Origin: JABWBD01 sp040768665
Lineage (GTDB): Bacteria > Planctomycetota > Planctomycetia > Pirellulales > Thermoguttaceae
Reading direction: 5' to 3'
NCBI GenBank assembly: GCA_040768665.1
Contig: JAXGMN010000024.1
Span: 1 to 64,000, forward strand
DNA length: 64,000 nucleotides
Positions 17,705 to 24,701 of this stretch are shown here, in pieces. Each line of letters opens with the position of its first letter. Within the stretch, counting starts at the first letter, position 1. The notes below the pieces were generated by a model. That model did no database searches, was not told where the DNA came from, and was given only the letters and a program-made list of their open reading frames with translations. A program made the translations under genes and the position numbers.

Positions 17705-18899
17705 TTCACAATCCTTGCCTCGCAGAGATCAAAGTGATCGGCGACATCGAGATCGTCGCCGAAATCGACGAGAACAGACAGACGCCGAACACCCGAAATA
17801 TCCACGTCCAGCGGTTTGGGGGGATCGGTGCCGGCGACGACCGACTCGAAGAGCACCCGATCGTCGCCTCGCAGCACGAAATGAACGTTTCCGCGGGGGC
17901 GGACGGCGTCGTCAATCCCAACGGTCGCCTGGAACCGGCGGAAATCACCGGGCATGCGGTAAACCAGCTCCGTACGACTATGCAGCGCAAGCCCCTTGGA
18001 ATAGGCCCTGCCGTCCAGTTCAAGAGGGCCGCCGCCAAGGTTCGTGTCTTTTCGCGGTGCGTAGAGGTCGGACCGCGTGGCAAACTGCCGGAGCGGTCCC
18101 AGGTACGGCACCCAGCGAATGATTCCGGCTCGAGATCACTAAGAAAGACGATTTTGCCGGGGGAGAAATCGATTCTCGCAACCGAGGACAGTGGGCGACG
18201 AACTTCCAGCCCCAGAAGCGTCGTCCACTTCAGCACACCGTCTTCGAGCGAAAGGCTTTGGACCTGCCAGCCTGATCCGGAGGTATCGGTAACGCGGCAG
18301 ATCGCCTCCGGCAGTTCTCGGCCGAGCGGATGATAATACACGATGCCGAAGACTTTCGCCCGCTTCACTCCGAGCACGTCGCCATCGAGCTGAAACTGGA
18401 TTGTCGCATCGTTTACCTCTCGTACCACCCCGTGGTGGAAATCAAGTACCTCGTTTTTGCGGACCACCAGCAGATCCGTTTTTGCGTCGCTCCCGCGAGT
18501 TTTCGCCCACTGATCGGCGAGCGTCTCGCTCTGGGGTTGGAGGCGGACAGCGAGAACGTCTTGCGTGGGGAATTGAAGCGTCTGGCCTCCAGCCAACTCG
18601 ATCTGCGCCAGTCCGTCGCGAGCCCGATACTTGGAGGCAAGCACGGAAGAGCCGTCGGCCAGTTCGACTTGCAGTCCGATTTCCCCGGTTTCTCTTTCGT
18701 CCCCTGCGGACGCTTCCTTCGGCACGAGCCCGGCAAGTTGCTCAAGATTGATGGAGACTGGGCCGTCCGACGTTTCAACGGTCACCCGCTGACGGTTGAG
18801 CTCCTTGATCGGTCCGGTCAGAGTCTGTCCGCCCAGGGTGTGGACCTCCGTCGTCGGGGGGGCGACAGCGATCGCGGTAATCAGTAGCATCATCCACAT
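17701..18899 (-). CDS. Exported NPCBM-domain protein with apparent 1-nt frameshift
   Basis: The N-terminal frame encodes a signal peptide and a beta-rich region (to about residue 260); the C-terminal NPCBM/NEW2-type carbohydrate-binding domain (LGGGPLELDGRAYSKGLALH through VDFGDDLDVADHFDLCEARI) is in another frame, opening near 18111. Reading EPES in the first frame and then IRWVPYLGPL in the second requires one extra base at about 18115-18122, so a single-base deletion is the simplest explanation. The NPCBM frame's TGA forms an ATGA overlap with the protease start, supporting that frame as the genuine end. Unfixed, the first frame runs on as nonsense to 17706. Confidence 0.75.
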
Positions 18900-19535
18900 A
18901 AGTTGCTCGGTGTGCCTACGAAATGTGCATCGGGCCGCCCGTTGCAGGGTTTTTCAGCTACCAGGAAACCTCGGGCCACGAAGCCCCTGGGATACGCTAC
19001 TCTATTTTCCGTATCGGACCGCTCTCGGGCCAGCTCCAGCCCTGGGATTGTTCCAGCGCGTGCCGGAACCCATGGACGTCTAAGAGTCTGCGATTCGCCG
19101 GAACCGACCCGGACACTGGGCTGATAAAAACGGGGACTGGCTCCGCAACATCTTGTGTGGTCGCTCTGGCTAAACCGCTATTAGTTGCGGTGCCTGTCCC
19201 CGTTTTTATCAAGTTTTATCAGCCCACCCGGACACCCCCCAGGTCGTGTGCACATCGTGTGCCGGAATGCCTCTATTCTGCGGTAATATCGGATAGCCGC
19301 AGCGCCCTTCTTCCACCGGTTCCAAGGACCGCGTTATCCGCCCCGCTTGATGGGGTTGTCGTTTGACGGAAACCGCTCCGTCAATTAGTGTAATCCTTAT
19401 GCTCCGCTTTCTTATTCTAAGCGCTCTCGAACGAATTGCCGCCATTCAGCGTCTATACCTTATGCCCGCGGCCGGGTAGTGACAATGCTGCGCCCAGAAC
19501 GGCGTGCAGCACATCCCTGACGGAGGGGTTATTCT
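18900..19535. other. Divergent intergenic region with one palindromic element
   Basis: 636 nt between the minus-strand protease operon and the plus-strand LEPR-XLL gene. It must contain both promoters. Apart from the hairpin element at 19121-19210 I see no gene or known regulatory motif. Confidence 0.6.
19121..19210. repeat. GGGGACTGGCTCC / GTGCCTGTCCCC hairpin element
   Basis: The left arm (19121-19149) starts CTGATAAAAACGGGGACTGG and continues CTCCGCAAC; the right arm reads GTTGCGGTGCCTGTCCCC, then GTTTTTATC. The arms pair over nearly 27 bp with a few mismatches, leaving a loop of about 34 nt. Flanking GGGCTGATAA and TTATCAGCCC lengthen the symmetry. Confidence 0.85.
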
Positions 19536-22500
19536 GTGGCTCTCCATGGACGCAAACGCTGTCGGTCCAAGCAATGCCGCTCCCGTCGGCCCTTCTTGGA
19601 GCTGCTTGAACCGCGGGCTCTGTTGTCGGCCGGCGCGGCCGACCTGGGTGCCTTGCAGTTGGGTGAAGGCGATCTGCCGAACGAGGCACCGAGCTTTGTC
19701 AAGGGGCCGGACCAGACGCTGAACGAAGACGCACCAGCGCAGTCTGTGCTCACTTGGGCCACCGAGATTTCGCCGGGACCGGCTGAGGAGGCGGGACAGC
19801 AGCTTGAGTTTGTTCTTACCACAGATAACGATGAGTTGTTCATCGATCTGCCTGCCATCGATCCGGCCACCGGCACGCTCACCTTTACGCCTGCGCCGGA
19901 TGCCTTCGGCGTGGCAACCGTTACGGTGACATTGAAAGACGACGGTGGAACGGAAAACGGAGGCAGCGATACCTCGGCCGAGGAGACCTTCACGATCCCG
20001 GTCAATCCGGTCAACGATCCGCCGTTGTTCGACGGCAGCGGCGACACGACGGTGGAGGAAGACTCGGGCATGTACGCCGGCGCCGGATGGGCGACGCAGA
20101 TTGCGGTAGGCCCGGTCAATGAGGCGGGCCAGCTTATTGATTTCCGCATTCTCGTCGAGAACGACGATCTGTTTGCCATTCTGCCGAGCATCGATTCGCT
20201 CACCGGCGACCTCACGTTCGAGCTTGCCCCGAACGCCTACGGCACCGCGGTGATCCGCATCTGGCTTGTCGACGACGGCGGCACCGAGAATGGCGGAGTC
20301 GATACCTCGCCCGAGCAAACGATTACGATCACCGTCACGCCGGCCAATGATGCGCCGACGGTAGCCGACCCGGCTGAGGATCAGACAACGCCGCAGCGGG
20401 CGCCTTTCAGCTACACGTTGCCGGACGGCATGTTCGAGGATGTCGACGGCGACTCGATGACCTACGAAGCGACGTCCGCCGACGGCTCCCCGCTCCCGCC
20501 GTGGCTGTCTTTCGATCCCGCGACGCGGACCTTCAGCGGCACGCCGACGAACGACGACGTCGGGACGGTTTCGATCAAGGTTACGGCGACCGATCCGGCG
20601 GGTGACTCGGCGGAAGACGAGTTCTCGATTACCGTGACGAACGTGAACGATGCGCCGGTGCCGGAACCGGGGGGGCCCTACTACTTGGCCCCGGGCCAGG
20701 ACCTGGTTCTCGACGGAAGCGGTTCGTACGACCCCGACGCTCCATTTGGAGACTCGATCCAGTTCTATCGCTGGGATATCGGCGATCGGGGGACATGGCT
20801 CGATACCGGTGCGCAGGTGACAATCCCCTGGGAACAACTGGCGGGGTTGAACTGGGACTTGCCCGTCCCGGTGCGTCTGGAGGTGACTGACGGGTTCGGT
20901 GTGAGTTCAATGGCCACGGCCCAGGCAACGACTCCTTCGCCAATCGTTCTCGAGCCGCTCGATTTCACCGAGATCACCTCGCCGGACCTGTCGGCCGGGG
21001 ACGCCTGGTACCGTATTCCGGCAAGCCGGGATGGCTGGTTTACTATCGCAGCGTCGCGAGAAGATGTCGAGTTGGCGCTCTATAACGAATCACTGGGGAT
21101 CTTGCAGACGTCACCGGCTGCCGGCGGTACTCCACGTCTCGATCGGCTTGTCACGGCAGGCGAAACCCTCTACGTGCGGCTCAGCAGCGATACCGGCGGG
21201 ACGGCTGACCTCCGGATGGCAAACCTCGTCGAACACGTGGGCGACTCCGTCAAGGTCATCGGCACCGCGGGGGACGACACGTTCCGGTTCGATGCAACGG
21301 CCGCTCACAAACTCGTTATCCACGGCTTCGACTACGAGTTCTCTTTGGATGAGGCCACCAGTTTCCTCTTCGACGGCTTCGGCGGCAGCGATCGCATCGA
21401 GATGGTCGGCGCCGGCGGCGCCGAAGAGGCCGTGCTCCGGCCGACGGAGGGAACCGTGACCGGCGAGGCGTACACGCTCCATTTCGCCAACGTCCGCACG
21501 ATTGCGTTTGACGGCGGCGGCGGCATCGACGAGGTCGAGCTATGGGGCTCGCGAGGGCAAAACGTCTATCACGCGCATCCCGGCTGGTCGGAGATGAGTG
21601 GAGACGGCGTGTCGATCGTCGCCACTGCCGAGAGGATCTTCGGTCGCGGCTACGGCGGCGGCGATACGGTGACCTTCCACGACGCACCCGGCGACGATGT
21701 TCTCGAGTATTTTCCGGTGTGGGCCCGCATGACGGGAGAAGGATACTTCCATCACGTCCGCGGTTTCCGGACGATGATTGCCCAAGCCGAACTGGACGCA
21801 GGCGGTTCCGATAAGGTGGTTCTGCGCGGTTCGGGTCTGAACGACTATTTGAAGGTCAACCCCTACAACGAGAATCTGGCCACTTCGGTCGCCCGCTTTT
21901 TGAGCGGCACTGGCAGCGTGTGGCATACGGCGTACGGATTCGAGACGGTGGTCGCGTACGGCCGAGGCGGAGGGCTTCGCGACCAGCTTTTCGTCGACGA
22001 CAGTCCCGTCGCGGATACGTTCGACCTGGGACGGTTGGAGGCAAAGCTGACTACCGAGACGGGCTACTTCAGTCTGACTGCCCAGGGCTTCGGTTCAGTC
22101 GAAGTTCACCGGAAGAATGAAGACGGCGGCGAGGACAAGGTCAACCTGACGGATTCCCGGCAGCCGGAACACAATGATACGCTGGTGGGCAATCCGGAGC
22201 AGGTAACGATGAGCGGGCCCGGCTATTCCAACAGCGTCCACGGGTTTCCGCTCGTCAGAGCATCCAGCAGCGGCGAAGGGCACGACACCGCGTACTTTTC
22301 GGACTTCACCGGTCCGGACGACGTCCGTGAGGAGAACGACACGTTCGAGGCGAGACCGACCTGGTCGCAACTGTCGGGGCCGGGGTATACGCTGTGGGCC
22401 TACCTGTTCGACGAGGTCTACGCCGAGGCAAAGCTGGGCAGCGATCTTGCCATTCTGAACGGCTCACCCCGCCCCGACCAACTGACGGGTACGGCCACGG

Positions 22501-22787
22501 AGATAAGCCTCGCGGGCACCAACGTCGCCGGCCTGAGCTACGCGAACTATGCCCGGCACTTCGACGAAATCCGCGTTGGCGGAGGGGGCGAGCAAGACCA
22601 GGCGGTCCTCACCGACGCCGTGGTCGATGAGCCCGCTTACGAACCGCCGCAAGGCGTTGCGCTGGACTCTCTGGCCCAGGCCCTCCGGCTGGACAGTTTC
22701 GAGAGAATCGAATTGCTCGATTCCAGTTCGGGCGGCAAGAGCGAGATCAACGACGTGGATGCCGTGTTTGCCTACTGGCCGCTCTAA
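19536..22787 (+). CDS. LEPR-XLL cell-surface protein with Ig-like, PPC-like and novel repeats
   Basis: The 1083-aa protein starts at GTG, 8 nt after a GGAGGGG ribosome site. The N-terminus is basic and contains LLEPRALLSA, the LEPR-XLL signature of large planctomycete surface proteins. Two cadherin/Ig-like repeats of about 105 aa follow (about 55-268), then a putative Ig domain (about 275-365), a PKD-like segment starting GPYYLAPGQ, and a PPC-like beta domain (about 470-570). From about 575 on there is a degenerate 65-80-aa repeat I do not recognise. An adhesion or cell-envelope role is likely but inferred. It is convergent with moaA. Confidence 0.8.
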   Translation: MALHGRKRCRSKQCRSRRPFLELLEPRALLSAGAADLGALQLGEGDLPNEAPSFVKGPDQTLNEDAPAQSVLTWATEISPGPAEEAGQQLEFVLTTDNDELFIDLPAIDPATGTLTFTPAPDAFGVATVTVTLKDDGGTENGGSDTSAEETFTIPVNPVNDPPLFDGSGDTTVEEDSGMYAGAGWATQIAVGPVNEAGQLIDFRILVENDDLFAILPSIDSLTGDLTFELAPNAYGTAVIRIWLVDDGGTENGGVDTSPEQTITITVTPANDAPTVADPAEDQTTPQRAPFSYTLPDGMFEDVDGDSMTYEATSADGSPLPPWLSFDPATRTFSGTPTNDDVGTVSIKVTATDPAGDSAEDEFSITVTNVNDAPVPEPGGPYYLAPGQDLVLDGSGSYDPDAPFGDSIQFYRWDIGDRGTWLDTGAQVTIPWEQLAGLNWDLPVPVRLEVTDGFGVSSMATAQATTPSPIVLEPLDFTEITSPDLSAGDAWYRIPASRDGWFTIAASREDVELALYNESLGILQTSPAAGGTPRLDRLVTAGETLYVRLSSDTGGTADLRMANLVEHVGDSVKVIGTAGDDTFRFDATAAHKLVIHGFDYEFSLDEATSFLFDGFGGSDRIEMVGAGGAEEAVLRPTEGTVTGEAYTLHFANVRTIAFDGGGGIDEVELWGSRGQNVYHAHPGWSEMSGDGVSIVATAERIFGRGYGGGDTVTFHDAPGDDVLEYFPVWARMTGEGYFHHVRGFRTMIAQAELDAGGSDKVVLRGSGLNDYLKVNPYNENLATSVARFLSGTGSVWHTAYGFETVVAYGRGGGLRDQLFVDDSPVADTFDLGRLEAKLTTETGYFSLTAQGFGSVEVHRKNEDGGEDKVNLTDSRQPEHNDTLVGNPEQVTMSGPGYSNSVHGFPLVRASSSGEGHDTAYFSDFTGPDDVREENDTFEARPTWSQLSGPGYTLWAYLFDEVYAEAKLGSDLAILNGSPRPDQLTGTATEISLAGTNVAGLSYANYARHFDEIRVGGGGEQDQAVLTDAVVDEPAYEPPQGVALDSLAQALRLDSFERIELLDSSSGGKSEINDVDAVFAYWPL

Positions 22788-22869
22788 CAAAACGGGGACT
22801 GGCTCCGAGCCAAACACCTGAGAACTGCTTAGAATACGCGTCCTGGCGAGGTGCCTGTCCCCGTTTTGT
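22787..22869. terminator. Hairpin element, probable bidirectional terminator
   Basis: ACAAAACGGGGACTGGCTCC at the left pairs with GGTGCCTGTCCCCGTTTTGT at the right. The element fills the gap between two convergent genes and presents a stem flanked by T-runs in both directions, so it could end both transcripts. It belongs to the dispersed GGGGACTGG family. Confidence 0.75.
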
Positions 22870-22881
22870 CAGGGCCTTACA

Positions 22882-23883
22882 TTACCCGCCGATCTGATAC
22901 ATCGCGCGCTCGGGAATCGCGAATTCGCCGGTATCGGTGCCGTGGGCTTTCTTCTTGGCCCCGACCGCCGCGTGGAGAAGCTCCGCGATTTGTGCATCCG
23001 TGCCGCCATTGCGCAGCAGATCACGAACATCCCATTCTTCCAACGAGAAAAGGCAGTTGCGGGCTTTGCCTTCCGCGGTGAGCCGCAGCCGATTGCACTG
23101 CTCGCAAAACGGTTCGGTGACGCTGGCAATCAGCCCGATCCGGCCGCTTCCGTGAACAAACCGATATTCCGTCGCGGGCGCGCCGGGCACTTCCGGCGCG
23201 ACCGGCTCCAAAGGCCCGAGCGATTCTTGCAGAATTCGAAGAATCTCCTTTGCAGGAAGCACCTGGTCATTTTGCCATCGCCGGGCACCGTCCAGCGGCA
23301 TGAACTCGATGAACCGGAGCTGCAGGCCGTGTTCCCGGGCAAATCGGGCCAGCGGTACGACCTGGTCTTCGGTCTGACCGCGAATCGCCAGGGCGTTGAG
23401 CTTGATCTGCCGGAAACCCGCGCGGTAAGCGGCCTCGATCCCATGAAGCACCCGGGGCAATTCGTCGCGACGGGTGATCTCGTGAAACTTCTCGCGGTCG
23501 AGCGAGTCGAGGCTGATGTTCAAACGCCGGACGCCGGCTGCCTTGAGCCGCTCGGCGTATTCGCCGAGCAGGATCCCGTTGGTGGTCATCGCCAGATCGT
23601 CGATGCCGGGCACGGCCGCCAGCATCCGGACCAGGTCGACGATGCCGCGCCGCACCAGCGGATCCCCGCCGGTGATCCGGACCTTACGAATTCCCAGGCA
23701 TGCGGCCACACGGACGACTCTTTGGATCTCTTCAAAAGAGAGAATAACCGAGTGCGGGCGGAATTCCACCCCCTCGGCCTGCATGCAATACACGCACCGC
23801 AAATTACAGCGGTCGGTTACCGACACCCGCAGGTCGGTGTGAGTTCGTCCAAAGCGATCGATTAAAGGGCCGTGGCTGTTCAC
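22882..23883 (-). CDS. moaA: GTP 3',8-cyclase MoaA
   Basis: The 333-aa radical-SAM enzyme catalyses the first step of molybdopterin synthesis from GTP. The N-terminal cluster motif is CNLRCVYCMQ, followed by ITGGDPLVRRGI; the second Fe-S cluster uses CEQCNRLRLTAEGKARNCL near the C-terminus. It lacks the usual C-terminal GG and ends MYQIGG, so GG is in fact kept. I chose the GTG at 23883: it forms a GTGA overlap with the moaE stop and gives the normal family length. The upstream ATG at 23937 and the longer frame to 24126 lie inside moaE. Confidence 0.93.
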   Translation of the reverse strand: MNSHGPLIDRFGRTHTDLRVSVTDRCNLRCVYCMQAEGVEFRPHSVILSFEEIQRVVRVAACLGIRKVRITGGDPLVRRGIVDLVRMLAAVPGIDDLAMTTNGILLGEYAERLKAAGVRRLNISLDSLDREKFHEITRRDELPRVLHGIEAAYRAGFRQIKLNALAIRGQTEDQVVPLARFAREHGLQLRFIEFMPLDGARRWQNDQVLPAKEILRILQESLGPLEPVAPEVPGAPATEYRFVHGSGRIGLIASVTEPFCEQCNRLRLTAEGKARNCLFSLEEWDVRDLLRNGGTDAQIAELLHAAVGAKKKAHGTDTGEFAIPERAMYQIGG

Positions 23884-24329
23884 GAAAGGCTCTTCCCCGG
23901 AGCGGTCGGAGGCGTCTGAAGGCCCGGATGGACCCATTGGCTCTCTCCGTCCGCCCAATTCTCGCGTTTCCAAATGGGCACGACGTGCTTGATCTGGTCG
24001 ATCAGCCACTGGCCCGCTTCGAAGGCCGGCTGCCTGTGGGCGGAACTGACGGCGATGGCTACCGATGCCTCGCCCACCTCGAGATGCCCCACGCGATGCA
24101 CTACCGAGCATTCTATCAGCGGCCACCGCCGTCGCGCATCCTTTTCCAGCTCCAAGAGCTGCTTTTCCGCCATTTCAGGATAACACTCATAGTCCAGCGA
24201 GGCTGTTTGTCTCCCCCCGGTTTCTCCGCGAGTCGTTCCCAGGAAGAGTACCACGGCGCCCGCGGCCGGGTTTTCCACTCCCCTGAGAACCCTGGCAACA
24301 TCAATCGGCTTTTCGGTGAGTTCGATCAT
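23880..24329 (-). CDS. moaE: Molybdopterin synthase catalytic subunit MoaE
   Basis: The 149-aa protein matches MoaE: LFLGTTRGE near residue 30, LDYECYPEMAEKQL, an AIAVSSAHRQPAFEA core and the VPIWKREN segment with the catalytic Lys. It transfers sulfur, with MoaD, onto cyclic pyranopterin monophosphate. It overlaps moaA by 4 nt, and a 126-nt gap with an inverted-repeat element separates it from moaD. Confidence 0.94.
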   Translation of the reverse strand: MIELTEKPIDVARVLRGVENPAAGAVVLFLGTTRGETGGRQTASLDYECYPEMAEKQLLELEKDARRRWPLIECSVVHRVGHLEVGEASVAIAVSSAHRQPAFEAGQWLIDQIKHVVPIWKRENWADGESQWVHPGLQTPPTAPGKSLS

Positions 24330-24363
24330 CAGAAATCGTTGCCGAAAACGTGTTTAGGATTGA

Positions 24364-24448
24364 TCGAGAAATAAGTGTCAGGAACCATTCGCCGGAAACC
24401 GGCCCTTCGGGTGCTTCGCACAAATGGTTCCTGACACTTTTTTCTCGA
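24364..24448. repeat. TGTCAGGAACC-type palindromic element between moaD and moaE
   Basis: The left arm TCGAGAAATAAGTGTCAGGA continues with ACCATT; the right arm has AAATGGTTCCTGACAC followed by a T-run and TTCTCGA. The arms pair over about 27 bp. The middle has a second small GC-rich hairpin. Placed inside a likely operon, it could partly attenuate moaE-moaA expression. Confidence 0.8.
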
Positions 24449-24455
24449 ACGTTGC

Positions 24456-24701
24456 TTAGCCGCCACTGACCGGAGGAATGCAGGCGATCTCGCCCTGCGG
24501 GGGAACCGGTGCGGCGTCGTCGACGTACCGTGCGTCGACCGCGAAAAGCATGGGGCCGAGTAGTCCGGCCAGCCCCGGAACCTCCAGGGCCAGACGCCTC
24601 CGCAGATCGCCGATTGTTGCGTGCCCGGCGAGATCCACTTCCACTGAATCGCGCCCGGCGATCTGACGGGCAACGGCAAATAGTCGAATCGACACTCTCA
24701 C
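24456..24701 (-). CDS. moaD: Molybdopterin synthase sulfur carrier MoaD
   Basis: The 81-aa ubiquitin-like protein begins RVSIRLFAVARQIAGRD and ends in PPVSGG, whose terminal Gly-Gly is the thiocarboxylate site. I chose the GTG at 24701: it overlaps the TGA of the FAD/Fe-S oxidoreductase (GTGA) and gives the usual 80-aa length. The open frame extends upstream to 25052, but that part overlaps the oxidoreductase coding sequence and has no MoaD homology. Translation is probably coupled to the upstream gene. Confidence 0.92.
   Translation of the reverse strand: MRVSIRLFAVARQIAGRDSVEVDLAGHATIGDLRRRLALEVPGLAGLLGPMLFAVDARYVDDAAPVPPQGEIACIPPVSGG

Noticed and set aside
19446..20837. 463-aa minus-strand frame opposite the LEPR-XLL gene
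   Set aside because: Arg-rich and repetitive as the mirror of cadherin-like repeats; no independent support.
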